A DNA stretch of 64,000 nt from Thauera sp. (GCA_017302295.1 JAFLDS010000007.1:1-64000), one strand, 5' to 3'; positions 1-10,582 are shown, numbered from the stretch's first letter. Notes: generated from the letters alone by a model not told the origin. Numbers and translations: made by a program.

Positions 1-78
1 TTTACCACAATCACACAACAACACTTCTCCACCACTTTGGCTCCGCGCAACACCCCACGCGCCGAGCAACAAGTCACA
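1..78. other. rRNA operon spacer upstream of 5S
   Basis: AT-richer stretch directly before the 5S gene. It is probably the 23S-5S spacer of an rRNA operon whose 23S lies outside the window. I see no coding or RNA feature in it; the 23S assignment is inferred from usual operon order. Confidence 0.5.
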
Positions 79-193
79 GTCTGACGACCATAGCGTCTTG
101 GTACCACCCCTTCCCATCCCGAACAGGGCCGTGAAACAAGACCGCGCCGATGATAGTGAGGTCCGCCCTCGTGAAAGTAGGTCATCGTCAGAC
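79..193 (+). rRNA. rrf: 5S ribosomal RNA
   Basis: About 115 nt. The 5' end (GTCTGACGACCATAGCG) and the 3' end (GTCATCGTCAGAC) pair to form helix I. The internal blocks CCCATCCCGAACAGGGCCGTG and CGCCGATGATAGTG are typical of betaproteobacterial 5S. It is the last gene of an rRNA operon and is followed at once by a terminator hairpin. Ends were set by the helix I pairing and may be off by a few bases. Confidence 0.95.
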
Positions 194-205
194 TAACTAC
201 ACCAC

Positions 206-241
206 AAACGCCCGAATACGATAAAACGTGTCCGGGCGTTT
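206..241 (+). terminator. rRNA operon terminator
   Basis: Perfect 9-bp stem AAACGCCCG (206-214) / CGGGCGTTT (233-241) with an 18-nt loop, 12 nt after the 5S end. The run of T after the stem is short, but the position fits the end of an rRNA operon. Confidence 0.75.
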
Positions 242-353
242 GCGCTTTGCGTTGCGTAAACGCGTGACGCATACCGCCGCCATTGGGCAGAATGAGGGCT
301 GAGCACGATTCGCCAACACTTCGCCCCATGCGCGAACTCCGGTCCTGCATCCC

Positions 354-2171
354 ATGCAAAGCGTCCAAACTCCCATCCAATACCGCGTCCGTGCGCATCG
401 TCCGGAAGCACATCTCTTCGAACTGACCTGCACTGTTCCTGCGCCAGATCCGCGCGGGCAGATCTTTCGGCTGCCTGTCTGGATTCCCGGTAGCTACATG
501 ATTCGCGAGTTCGCACGCAACATCGTCTCCCTTCGCGCGATGTCCGGAGATATGTCTCTTGCGGTCGAGAAGCTGGACAAGCACAGCTGGCGGGTACATG
601 GCGGAGTCGCGGACCAGCCGATGACCCTGAGCTATGAGGTCTACGCATGGGATCTTTCCGTACGCGCTGCGCACCTCGATGTGAGCCACGGATTTTTCAA
701 CGGATCGAGTGTCTTCCTTGCGGTGGAGGGGCAGACCGGGAGCCCCTGCGTCGTCGACATCGAACGTCCCGAAGGCGCTGCGTACCGTGACTGGCAAGTG
801 GTCACCTCGCTTCCACGCGTGCCCAGGGGAGTGGGTGCGGCTCGCCCGTACGGATTTGGTCTGTATCAGGCGAACAGCTATGACGAACTGATTGACCATC
901 CCGTCGAGATGGGGCGCTTTACTCTAGTTCATTTCCATGCCGCAGGCGTGCGTCACGATGTTGCGGTGACGGGGCGTCACGATTGTGACACCGAGCGACT
1001 CGTTGCGGATCTGCAGCGCGTCTGTGAGTGGCAGATCGCGCTGTTCGGCGGGCCTGCGCCGGTGGATTACTATGCTTTTCTCGTCATGGTGGTCGGAGAT
1101 GGCTATGGTGGCCTGGAGCATCGCGCCTCGACGGCGCTGATCGCCAGTCGCGGAGATCTGCCTTGGCGCGGCATGCAGGGGATGCCCGATGGATACAAGG
1201 CTTTCCTCGGACTGTGCAGTCACGAGTATTTCCATACCTGGAACGTCAAGCGGATCAAGCCGGCTGCCTTTTCACCATACGATCTGAGCTGCGAAAACTA
1301 CACTCGCCTGCTCTGGGCATTCGAAGGTTTTACCTCCTATTACGACGATCTTGCCTTGGTACGGTCGGGCGTCATCGCACTTGAGGACTACCTCGGCTTG
1401 CTCGGCAAGACGATCTCGAACGTGCTGCGAACGCCGGGGCGGCTCCGGCAGAGCGTGGCCGAGTCTTCGTTCGATGCGTGGATCAAGTATTACCGGCAGG
1501 ACGAGAATTCGCCCAATGCGATCGTGAGCTACTACGCGAAGGGAGCCCTGATCGCGCTGGCGCTGGATCTTCAGATGCGGTCCGCAACCGAGAGTCGCCT
1601 GTCGCTGGACGACGTGATGCGCTTTCTCTGGCAGCGCTACGGACAGACCGGGCTGGGTGTTCCCGAGGATGGAATCTTTTTGGCGGTGGCGGAGGTGGCG
1701 ACCATGGGCGGCGAGCGCACGCTGGGGGGGCGGTTATCGCGTTGGTTGCGCAAGGCCGTCGAAGGGACTGAGGACCTTCCGCTCGAGCGCTGGTTGAAGT
1801 CGTTCGGGATCAACTGGCGGGTGGACGCGGTGGGCAAGGCGACAACGCTGGGTGCAAAGGTCGCTGCAACGGGGGCAGAGGTCAAACTGGTCAACGTGTT
1901 CGACGACGGGCCGGCGCAGCGCGCCGGTCTTTCGGCCGGTGACGTGCTAGTTGCGATGGACGGCTTGCGTGTGACTGGCGCCGGCCTCGACGGCCTGCTT
2001 GCGCGGCGCAAGCCAGGCGAACGTGTCGAAGTTCATGCATTTCGTCGGGATGAGCTGATGCGCTACGACGTCGAACTGGGTGAACCAGAGGCCGATACGG
2101 TGACCCTTGGCCTTGTCGGCAAGCCTACGGCGCTCGCTGCGATGAGGCGTCGCGGGTGGCTGGGCGGCTGA
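354..2171 (+). CDS. M61 family metallopeptidase with C-terminal PDZ domain
   Basis: 605 aa zinc aminopeptidase of the glycyl-aminopeptidase (M61) family. The zinc motif HEYFH is at about residues 290-294, and the third ligand is probably Glu324 in WAFEGFTSYY. A PDZ domain lies near residues 505-575 (DGPAQRAGLSAGDVL). The N-terminal beta-rich region (LPVWIPGSYMIREFARN) is also typical of the family. No clear signal peptide is visible, so a cytoplasmic location is likely. The start is the first ATG of the open frame; the ribosome site is weak. The 3' end overlaps the convergent MATE gene by 47 bp. Substrates are unknown for most bacterial members. Confidence 0.88.
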   Translation: MQSVQTPIQYRVRAHRPEAHLFELTCTVPAPDPRGQIFRLPVWIPGSYMIREFARNIVSLRAMSGDMSLAVEKLDKHSWRVHGGVADQPMTLSYEVYAWDLSVRAAHLDVSHGFFNGSSVFLAVEGQTGSPCVVDIERPEGAAYRDWQVVTSLPRVPRGVGAARPYGFGLYQANSYDELIDHPVEMGRFTLVHFHAAGVRHDVAVTGRHDCDTERLVADLQRVCEWQIALFGGPAPVDYYAFLVMVVGDGYGGLEHRASTALIASRGDLPWRGMQGMPDGYKAFLGLCSHEYFHTWNVKRIKPAAFSPYDLSCENYTRLLWAFEGFTSYYDDLALVRSGVIALEDYLGLLGKTISNVLRTPGRLRQSVAESSFDAWIKYYRQDENSPNAIVSYYAKGALIALALDLQMRSATESRLSLDDVMRFLWQRYGQTGLGVPEDGIFLAVAEVATMGGERTLGGRLSRWLRKAVEGTEDLPLERWLKSFGINWRVDAVGKATTLGAKVAATGAEVKLVNVFDDGPAQRAGLSAGDVLVAMDGLRVTGAGLDGLLARRKPGERVEVHAFRRDELMRYDVELGEPEADTVTLGLVGKPTALAAMRRRGWLGG

Positions 2172-3621
2172 GCAGCGGCCGATCAGGTGACTGCGCCGCC
2201 AGTTTGCTGCGCCCCACCGTGCGCAGTAGTGTGCCGAAGAGCAGGGTGGCAACGACGGTCGCTACGACGCAGGCTTCCCAGAAGCCTGCCACGGATGGCG
2301 CCCCTTCGCGGAAGGGGGCATGAAAACTCAGCCAGTAGCCGCCGCTCAGGCCGATCCCCCAGAAGCAGAACGTGTGCAGCACCATCGGGAGCAGGGTGAC
2401 CTTGTAACCTCGCAGAGCATGTGCCGCCACCGTCTGCAGACCGTCGAAAGCCTGGTACAGGCAGAGGTAGAGCACGAGCCCGAGAGCGACCGCACGCACC
2501 GCGGGGTCGTTGGTAGAGTAGGCAAGCAGCGGCTCGCGGATCAGCCAAAGCAGGCAGCCGATGACGATCGCAAAGGTTGCGGTAAGCCGCAGTCCGACCG
2601 CCGCGGTAGCCTGGGCGCGCTTCCAGTCGTGCGCGCCTGCGGCCTGGCCGACGAGCACGAGGGTCGAGATCGACAGTGCTAGCGGCAGCATGTAGATCAG
2701 CCCGGTCAGGTTGGCGATCACGCGGTGTCCGGCAACCGTTTCCGCTCCAAGCCGGGCGGCGAAGATGGCGATCAGGGTGAAGGAGGTGATGTCGATGAAG
2801 GTGGATAGACCCATCGGCACGCCTAGGCGCAGCAATCCAGCTATCGGGCGCAGGCGCGGTCCCCGCCAGTCGCTGAAGATGCGATAGCTGCGGTAGGCAC
2901 CGTTGCGCGCGAGATGGAGCGCGCCACAGGAGAGCGCCAGCCAGCTCACGATGGCGGTGGAGACGCCGCAACCCCTGCCTCCGAGTTCCGGCAGGCCAAA
3001 CTTGCCGTTGGTCAGTGCCCAGGCCAGCGGAATGTGCGTGCAGGTCGTGACCGCACTGATCGCCATGAGGACACGGGGCCGCCCCACCGCGTTGCTGAAG
3101 GCGTAGTAGGTCCGGTACAGCAGCACGGCCGGCACCGCGAAGGCGATGGCGCTGAGATAGGCGCTGGCCTTGCTGGCGACGTCTTCCGGTACCTCAGCGA
3201 GTTTTAGCAAGGGAGCCGGGAAGGCGAGCAGCAGTGTGCCGGGAATTGCGAGCAGCAGGGCCAGCCAGAAGCCCTGTTGCAGAGCAGGTCCGATCTCATG
3301 CGCGCGGCCGGCTCCGTAGTGGTGCGCCACGGTCGGTGCAACCGCCTGCAGGGTGCCGGTCAGCAGCATGATCACTGAAATGTAGAAGCTGCTGCCGATG
3401 GCGATTCCGGCAAGATCTGCCGTTCCGTAACGACCCGCGATGATGGTGTCGGCGATCATCATGCCCATGGACAGGATCTGGGCGATCAGAACCGGCCAGG
3501 CGTGATGTAGCAGCTGGCGCGTGATCACGCCGGCTGCGGGAGGCCGTGCGGCGTCGTTTGCTGGCTGGAGGGTCAATTCGAAATGGCGCCTGGGCAGAGC
3601 TTGCCGCGCCAGTAGCGCCAT
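2125..3621 (-). CDS. MATE family multidrug/Na+ efflux transporter
   Basis: About 498 aa from the ATG at 3621. Many hydrophobic segments make it an inner-membrane protein, and 12 helices are expected for the family. Motifs fit MATE exporters of the NorM type: LLHHAWPVLIAQILSMGMMIADTI at the N-terminus and GLIYMLPLALSISTLVLVGQ at the middle repeat. It exports cationic drugs or metabolites in exchange for Na+ or H+. The start is uncertain: 3621 overlaps the upstream gene by 49 nt, while a TTG at 3576 would overlap the upstream stop (TTGA) and give 483 aa. It probably forms a two-gene unit with the preceding small membrane protein. Confidence 0.85.
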   Translation of the reverse strand: MALLARQALPRRHFELTLQPANDAARPPAAGVITRQLLHHAWPVLIAQILSMGMMIADTIIAGRYGTADLAGIAIGSSFYISVIMLLTGTLQAVAPTVAHHYGAGRAHEIGPALQQGFWLALLLAIPGTLLLAFPAPLLKLAEVPEDVASKASAYLSAIAFAVPAVLLYRTYYAFSNAVGRPRVLMAISAVTTCTHIPLAWALTNGKFGLPELGGRGCGVSTAIVSWLALSCGALHLARNGAYRSYRIFSDWRGPRLRPIAGLLRLGVPMGLSTFIDITSFTLIAIFAARLGAETVAGHRVIANLTGLIYMLPLALSISTLVLVGQAAGAHDWKRAQATAAVGLRLTATFAIVIGCLLWLIREPLLAYSTNDPAVRAVALGLVLYLCLYQAFDGLQTVAAHALRGYKVTLLPMVLHTFCFWGIGLSGGYWLSFHAPFREGAPSVAGFWEACVVATVVATLLFGTLLRTVGRSKLAAQSPDRPLLSRPATRDASSQRAP

Positions 3622-4121
3622 GCAAGAAAGGCGAAGAGTCCTGCCATGATCAGCCAGAAACCGAGCCCCTGCCAGAACGCAATCGGGTCGGTTGCGAGGA
3701 AATAGTCGCGGGGCGGTCGAACGAAATGGATGCGTCCTTCGAGAAGCGCTCGCACGGCCAGCGCGATCATTGCGACCGCAGGGGCGAACCAGGTGATCAG
3801 TCCGCCGGCAATGATCAGCTTGTCCAGCATCGGGGTGGTGCGCGAGCGCGGCTGGTAAACGCTTTCGACGCCGTGCCAGAGTGTCAGGATGAAACCGACG
3901 ACAATCGCGAGGGGAAGAACGGCAAGCCCTGCGCCGAGCAGCGTCGCTGCGAGCATGAATCGGGCGCCGGAGAGGGGCTCGACATGGGCCCACAGGCTGG
4001 GCAGCGAGCTGAAGAGCCAGTAGGTCAGGGGGACTGAGAGCACGAAGAGCATGAACGCGGCACCGGCGCGGCGTCGTGTTCGGTCTCCTGGGAGTGCGGA
4101 GCTTGGGAGGAAGGAGGGCAT
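3573..4121 (-). CDS. Uncharacterised small membrane protein
   Basis: 182 aa from the ATG at 4121. I do not recognise the family. At least four hydrophobic segments are visible, around AAFMLFVLSVPLTYWLF, FMLAATLLGAGLAVLPLAIVVGFIL, IIAGGLITWFAPAVAMIALAV and GFWLIMAGLFAFLAWRYW, so it is an inner-membrane protein. It precedes and overlaps the MATE gene on the same strand, suggesting cotranscription, but its role is not shown by the sequence. The start was chosen as the ATG before the first basic stretch (RTRRRAG) and the first membrane helix; a longer frame extends to 4232. Confidence 0.6.
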   Translation of the reverse strand: MPSFLPSSALPGDRTRRRAGAAFMLFVLSVPLTYWLFSSLPSLWAHVEPLSGARFMLAATLLGAGLAVLPLAIVVGFILTLWHGVESVYQPRSRTTPMLDKLIIAGGLITWFAPAVAMIALAVRALLEGRIHFVRPPRDYFLATDPIAFWQGLGFWLIMAGLFAFLAWRYWRGKLCPGAISN

Positions 4122-4232
4122 GGTATTGGAGCGGGAGAGTGAGGCGATCGACTTTCGAGGCGAGAGTCTACTATGTAGCAGGCCGGGCATCCGGTGGCGC
4201 CTGATCTGGCGGCTGGCGGGGACGAACGTCAT

Positions 4233-5681
4233 TCAAGCGAAATAGCCATGGACATACCACGCTCCCGGATGTGCCAGATCGTGAAACACCCACCACAAGG
4301 CCCGGCCGGGGCCGCGGGCGAGATAGTAGTCGCGCGCGATGTCTGTCTGGTCCCACCAGCCGCCCTGCAGGCGTTCGGGGCCATCCAGCAGCGCAATGTC
4401 GTGCGGATCGAGTGCCCTTGGCTGGGGCAGCAGCCACAAGGGGCGGTGCGCAGGGGCATGTGGTGGTGAGCGTCGCGCTGCGCGGCTGGCAAGCTCCAGG
4501 CTGGAGGGGTGGCCTGTGGTCGCGGCCTCGGGGCGATGATCGCTGGCGGCGTCGAGCAGGTGGACGGAGTCGGCACCAAGACGGGCGCGCAACCGATCCA
4601 GCAGCAGGATGGCGTCGTCACGTACCTGACCGGGGTTGCCGAACAGATCGTCGGGCTTGGGGGCAAACAGCACTGGTGCGTCTGCGGTCAGCCTCAACTC
4701 CTCGACGGGGGCGTTCAGTTCGAGCCGGCTCAGGCGTTCGCGGGCGAGCAGCAGAAAACGGTTTTCTTCACGGTTGGGGGTGCCGCTGACGATATTGACG
4801 GCAGTCGGGGGAGTCCGCTCGTGCAGCAGCTCGAGGCAGCAGCGATCCACCGCGGCATGTCGGGCAGCCAGCCATGCGGCCAGGCCGGCGAACAGACGGC
4901 GTGCAGCAAACAGCAGAGGCTCGGTATGGCTTACCGGGGCAGGCAGGGCGATCCGGTGCGCGTACAGCGGTGGCGGTACGAACCACGATTGCAGATCGGG
5001 GGCCTCTCCCCGCGCCCGCGTCAGCACGTCCACGACGGCGCTTGCCTGTCGACGTGCCAGGCCGGCACGCGGCAGATGGGATAGATCCCCCAGGGTGCGC
5101 ATGCCGATGCCGGCCAGCAGTTCGAGTGTGGATGCACCGATCTCGGTACCGTCGGCGAGCAGCTCGAGGGGGAGCGCGGCGAGACGGCCTTGCCAGTCGT
5201 CGAGAGAGGCGTACGACGGCAATGGTTGCTGGCTTGCGTGCGCAAACCAGCGCGCAGCAAGCGGCGTGGGCGCGATGGCGATGCGGGCCTGAAGCCCGAG
5301 ACGATCGATGCCGTCGTGCATGGACACGACTATGGCATCGATGCCACCGAACAGCTTCAGGCTGGCTTCGATCTCGATCAGTACCGCATCGGGCGGAGAG
5401 AGGCTGACACGGGGACTGAAGGCGCTTGCCCAACTGGCGACCTCGGCGAGGGCTTCGGCCTCGAGTGCCGGTGCGCGTGCCCGAAGCTGCAGGGCGGGTG
5501 CAACGGCGAGCGCTGCAGCCACGCTCTGTCCGGCCGCGACGCCCTGGGCGCGAGCCTGCGGGCTGGCGGCAATGATCTGCGGTCGTGGATGCCCGAGCGT
5601 GATCGCCAGCGGGGTATCGACGATTCCGCGGGTGAAAACCTGCAAGGGCAGGTCCGGCAGCAGCAGTGCGAGCCACAGCAT
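4233..5681 (-). CDS. imuB: ImuB, Y-family polymerase-like SOS mutagenesis protein
   Basis: 482 aa. Related to DinB/UmuC polymerases but of the ImuB type, which lacks the catalytic acidic residues and acts as a hub for damage-induced mutagenesis together with ImuA and DnaE2. The N-terminus MLWLALLLPDLPLQVFTRG replaces the DxD-type metal site of active Y polymerases. The HhH-like region (LAGIGMRTLGDLSHLPRAGLARR) and little-finger region follow. The ATG at 5681 lies 4 nt after the imuA stop, so the two are translationally linked; an open frame upstream (to 5801) overlaps imuA and was rejected. It is the last gene of the LexA-controlled operon; no dnaE2 follows. Confidence 0.9.
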   Translation of the reverse strand: MLWLALLLPDLPLQVFTRGIVDTPLAITLGHPRPQIIAASPQARAQGVAAGQSVAAALAVAPALQLRARAPALEAEALAEVASWASAFSPRVSLSPPDAVLIEIEASLKLFGGIDAIVVSMHDGIDRLGLQARIAIAPTPLAARWFAHASQQPLPSYASLDDWQGRLAALPLELLADGTEIGASTLELLAGIGMRTLGDLSHLPRAGLARRQASAVVDVLTRARGEAPDLQSWFVPPPLYAHRIALPAPVSHTEPLLFAARRLFAGLAAWLAARHAAVDRCCLELLHERTPPTAVNIVSGTPNREENRFLLLARERLSRLELNAPVEELRLTADAPVLFAPKPDDLFGNPGQVRDDAILLLDRLRARLGADSVHLLDAASDHRPEAATTGHPSSLELASRAARRSPPHAPAHRPLWLLPQPRALDPHDIALLDGPERLQGGWWDQTDIARDYYLARGPGRALWWVFHDLAHPGAWYVHGYFA

Positions 5682-5685
5682 GGTT

Positions 5686-6459
5686 TCAGCGAACGAGCGC
5701 CAATGTTGTGGGAGCGGGGGGAGGTGCTTCCACTGCCAACTGCAGGCTTGACGGTGGGTTGCATTCCGCATCGGCCGTGTTGTCCGTCGCCAGTCCGGCA
5801 TGAGCAGGAAGCTTGTGGAGGGGCAGATGCAGTGCCTTGGCTGCAGGAGGGCCGCGACGCTTCAGGATGGTGATCTGCTGGGCCGCGCTGCCTCCCTCGA
5901 GGATCAGGCGCAATGGTGCGGGAGAGGACTGCAATGCTGCCGCACGTGGCCGGAACAGGAACAGCGGCGTGCTTGCGTCTTCGGCAGCCAGTTGGAGCCG
6001 GCGCAGGCCGGCGGTGTCGATGTGCTGCGGCCAGGCGAGCACTGCGGTGCAGGCGCCGGAGCTCACTGCCTGGCGTGCTGCCCACAGGATCTCCTTTTCG
6101 GCCGGCCGGATCAGCAACAGCCTAGAGAGTGGAATCCCCGCTGCGACAAGGGCCGGGGCATAGGGCAGGAAGGGCGGTGAGATCCACGCCAGCCAGCGCT
6201 CGGGCGGGGTCGTGCACAGCACGGGCAGCAGCAGCGAAAGCTCGCCGATGCCGGGGCGGTCAACCAGCAGTTCGATCAGCGCGTTAGCCGGCCAGCCGCC
6301 TCCCGGCAGTTCGGCGTCCAAGGCGGCGAAGCCGCTGGGGAGCACCGGGCCGCTGCCGTGTGCCAGCTGGCTGGCGTGCCATACCGCCCCTGCCGGCAGC
6401 GTCGCGAGTGCACTGCGGATGGCCGGTGTAGAGGAAAGGACGTTGACTGCGGCTCCCAT
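5686..6459 (-). CDS. imuA: ImuA, SOS mutagenesis RecA/SulA-like protein
   Basis: 257 aa. Typical ImuA features: LPSGFAALDAELPGGGWPANALIELL near residues 40-65, resembling the RecA core start but with a degenerate nucleotide site, and a basic, proline-rich C-terminus. Family members work with ImuB and DnaE2 in error-prone lesion bypass and modulate RecA. The gene sits 46 nt after lexA and 4 nt before imuB, all leftward, so it is probably read from the LexA-box promoter upstream of lexA. No second LexA box was seen in the lexA-imuA gap. Confidence 0.88.
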   Translation of the reverse strand: MGAAVNVLSSTPAIRSALATLPAGAVWHASQLAHGSGPVLPSGFAALDAELPGGGWPANALIELLVDRPGIGELSLLLPVLCTTPPERWLAWISPPFLPYAPALVAAGIPLSRLLLIRPAEKEILWAARQAVSSGACTAVLAWPQHIDTAGLRRLQLAAEDASTPLFLFRPRAAALQSSPAPLRLILEGGSAAQQITILKRRGPPAAKALHLPLHKLPAHAGLATDNTADAECNPPSSLQLAVEAPPPAPTTLALVR

Positions 6460-6505
6460 GGCTAACCGCCTGGTGACGCTGCGTTGAAAAGGCGGGTCGA
6501 GCGGT

Positions 6506-7114
6506 TCAGTGATCCTTGCGGATCAGTCCGACCATGATGCCTTCGATCACCAGCGGCTCGCGGCGGGTGTCGACCACGATCGGCTGGAAGTCGGGATTTG
6601 CTGGCAGAAGTTCGACCATGGCGCCCTTGCGCTGCAAGGTCTTCACCGTGACATCGTCGTCGACACGGGCAACGACGATTTGACCATTGCGCGCTTCGCT
6701 GCCGCGGTGCACCGCGATCAGGTCGCCGTCGAGGATGCCGGCATCGCGCATGCTCAGTCCGCGCACCCGCAGCAGATAGTCGGCGCGTGGCGAAAACAGC
6801 GCGGGGTCGAGCTGGTAGCGAGCCTCGACATGCTCGGCAGCGAGGATGGGGCTGCCTGCCGCGACGCGACCGACCAGTGGCAGGCCCAGCGCCTCGGCCA
6901 GCCGGATGCCGCGTGCGCGTCCTTCCTCGAGCAGGATCGCGCCCTTGGCTGCCAGCGCCCGCAAGTGGGTTTCTGCGGCGTTGGGGGAGCGAAAGCCGAA
7001 TGCAGAGCACACCTCGGCGCGCGTGGGCGGGCGGCCTTCGGCTTCAACGGTGTCACGGATGAAGGCGAGGATTTCCTGCTGGCGGGTTGTCAGGCTGTCG
7101 CTGCGGGGGGGCAT
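6506..7114 (-). CDS. lexA: LexA SOS repressor
   Basis: 202 aa, the usual length. N-terminal winged helix-turn-helix ([20 protein letters not shown]), then the autocleavage site Ala86-Gly87 in VGRVAAGSP, then the peptidase S24 domain with the catalytic dyad Ser121 ([13 protein letters not shown]) and Lys158 ([11 protein letters not shown]). RecA-stimulated self-cleavage relieves repression of the SOS regulon. The ATG is preceded by a GGAG ribosome site. A perfect LexA box lies 20 nt upstream, so the gene is autoregulated. First gene of lexA-imuA-imuB. Confidence 0.97.
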   Translation of the reverse strand: MPPRSDSLTTRQQEILAFIRDTVEAEGRPPTRAEVCSAFGFRSPNAAETHLRALAAKGAILLEEGRARGIRLAEALGLPLVGRVAAGSPILAAEHVEARYQLDPALFSPRADYLLRVRGLSMRDAGILDGDLIAVHRGSEARNGQIVVARVDDDVTVKTLQRKGAMVELLPANPDFQPIVVDTRREPLVIEGIMVGLIRKDH

Positions 7115-7133
7115 GATGGTCTCCGGATCAATG

Positions 7134-7149
7134 CTGTAATTTTAAACAG
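7134..7149 (-). promoter_or_regulatory. LexA box (SOS operator)
   Basis: CTGTAATTTTAAACAG, a perfect CTGT-N8-ACAG palindrome, located between the lexA start and its -35 element and overlapping the -10. This is the E. coli-type motif also used in betaproteobacteria. It should control lexA-imuA-imuB. Confidence 0.93.
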
Positions 7150-7166
7150 TCTTTCGTCCGGAGCAA
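7139..7166 (-). promoter_or_regulatory. lexA-imuAB promoter
   Basis: On the minus strand, -35 TTGCTC (7161-7166), a 16-nt spacer and -10 TAAAAT (7139-7144), with the LexA box over the -10. A reasonable sigma-70 promoter inferred by eye. Confidence 0.65.
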
Positions 7167-7441
7167 GCACTGGAGGTGATTTTCCAGTAACGGGTGGAGC
7201 CCTCTGCCAACCGAGAAGGGACTCGCCCCCATCCCCGACCCAGTATGCGCCGATGGTGCGCTGCGTCTTGAGCCCGCGGCACATCTGGGCTATTGCTTCC
7301 TTAAGCGCCGATCGTGACCTCGCGATCGGTCCATCAACAAGGGAGGAAGCCGAGATGATCATCCCACCGCAACCCGCATCGGCCTGCGGTAGAGTTCGCC
7401 GGGGCACTCGGCTAGAATCCGCTACACGTCAGGGAGAGCCC
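7167..7441. other. lexA-bcp intergenic region
   Basis: Together with the lexA promoter this makes 327 nt without a confident gene. It holds a 7-bp inverted repeat CCGATCG (7308-7314) / CGATCGG (7323-7329). It also holds an in-frame ATG at 7354, preceded by GGGAGGA, which would add about 29 low-complexity residues to the peroxiredoxin. I judged that extension unlikely because the family normally begins at the 7442 start. The repeat may be a leader hairpin or an operator; nothing identifies it. Confidence 0.4.
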
Positions 7442-7924
7442 ATGCTGCAAAGCGGAGACCTTGCACCCCTGTTTTCCTTGCCCGACGCGGATATGGAAAT
7501 GTTCGATCTCGCCTCTGTGCTCGGCAAGCAGCATGTGGTTCTCTATTTTTACCCTCGCGACAACACGCCCGGATGCACGCTTCAGGCCGCCGATTTCAGC
7601 GACCACGAAGATGAGTTCGCCCGCTACGGCTGCACCGTGGCTGGCGTGAGTCCGGACGATTGCCTCACGCACGCGGAGTTCAGGGACCAGGAGGGTCTTT
7701 CCGTTCGCCTGCTGTCGGATCCCGAGCGCGAGATCTGCCGGCTTTATGGTGTGTGGCAGCCCAAGGAAGTCGACGGTGTGAAGAAGATGTGCGTGCGGCG
7801 GTCGACCTTCATCATCGACAGGAAGGGAACGATCCGCCACGCGCTCTACGATGTAGCGCCCCGCGGCCATGTTGCCGCGGTATTCGAATTGGTCAAGAAA
7901 CTGGAATCAGACAATGCAAGCTGA
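7442..7924 (+). CDS. bcp: Peroxiredoxin, Bcp/PrxQ type
   Basis: 160 aa thiol peroxidase of the thioredoxin fold. The peroxidatic cysteine is Cys45 in NTPGCTLQ, after YFYPRD. Position 50, where E. coli Bcp has its resolving cysteine, is Ala here, so it is probably a 1-Cys enzyme or uses another cysteine (Cys64 or Cys74 are visible). It reduces H2O2 and organic peroxides in the cytoplasm. The start follows GGGAG. Its last 11 nt overlap slyD, so the two are translationally linked. Confidence 0.92.
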   Translation: MLQSGDLAPLFSLPDADMEMFDLASVLGKQHVVLYFYPRDNTPGCTLQAADFSDHEDEFARYGCTVAGVSPDDCLTHAEFRDQEGLSVRLLSDPEREICRLYGVWQPKEVDGVKKMCVRRSTFIIDRKGTIRHALYDVAPRGHVAAVFELVKKLESDNAS

Positions 7925-8399
7925 AATCGTCAAGAACACCGTCGTCACGCTGAACTACACCGTCCGCGACCCGGAAGGCGCCGTCATCGACGACGGTCAC
8001 CACCCGCTGGTCTATCTGCACGGCGGGTACGACGGCATCTTTCCCAAACTGGAAGAGACGCTCCACGGCAAGAAGCAGGGCGAGACCTTGCAGGTCAAGC
8101 TGCAGCCGGATGACGCCTTCGGCGACTACGATGAGTCCTTGATCCTGGTCGAGGATGCCAAGCTGTTTCCGGAGAACATCGAGATCGGCATGAGTTTCGA
8201 GCGCGTGTCCGACGACGGCGAGGAAGAACTGATCTATCGCATCACCGACATTGCCGACGGCAAGGTGGTGGTCGACGGCAACCACCCGCTCGCCGGTGTG
8301 GCGCTGGTGTTCGACATCACGATCGCCGAGGTGCGCAAGGCCACGGCCGAGGAGATCAGCCACGGCCACGTACACGGCGCGGGTGGTCACCACCACTGA
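7914..8399 (+). CDS. slyD: SlyD-type FKBP peptidyl-prolyl isomerase
   Basis: 161 aa. FKBP fold split by an inserted-flap chaperone domain: KNTVVTLNYTVRD at the start, then HGKKQGETLQVKLQPDDAFGDYDE, then NHPLAGVALVFDITI near the end. The C-terminus HGHVHGAGGHHH is a short histidine-rich tail of the kind that binds Ni2+ in SlyD. Roles are prolyl isomerisation, folding assistance and nickel handling in the cytoplasm. It overlaps bcp by 11 nt and is followed by a likely terminator. Confidence 0.95.
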   Translation: MQAEIVKNTVVTLNYTVRDPEGAVIDDGHHPLVYLHGGYDGIFPKLEETLHGKKQGETLQVKLQPDDAFGDYDESLILVEDAKLFPENIEIGMSFERVSDDGEEELIYRITDIADGKVVVDGNHPLAGVALVFDITIAEVRKATAEEISHGHVHGAGGHHH

Positions 8400-8443
8400 T
8401 GCGCCGGGGGCGCGTGGCGCCCCCTCTGCATTGAAGCGTAACG

Positions 8444-8481
8444 AGGCAGACCGGATCGACTTCCGGCTGCCTTTCGTTTTT
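8444..8481 (+). terminator. Terminator after slyD
   Basis: AGGCAG-A-CCGGA (8444-8455) pairs with TCCGG-CTGCCT ending at 8472, with a one-base bulge and a short loop. The stem is followed by TTCGTTTTT. A second GC hairpin (GGGGCGC/GCGCCCC) lies just upstream near 8407-8423. Confidence 0.7.
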
Positions 8482-8523
8482 GTGCCTTCCTGATCTGCGC
8501 TCAGCCGCATCGCCGCGATTTCC

Positions 8524-10566
<2,043 letters not shown>

Positions 10567-10582
10567 GGGCGGTGCACGGGTC

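Noticed and set aside
6509..7441. Plus-strand open frame antisense to lexA that continues into bcp
   Set aside because: The first 310 or so codons are a shadow of lexA; only the part from 7442 matches a peroxiredoxin.
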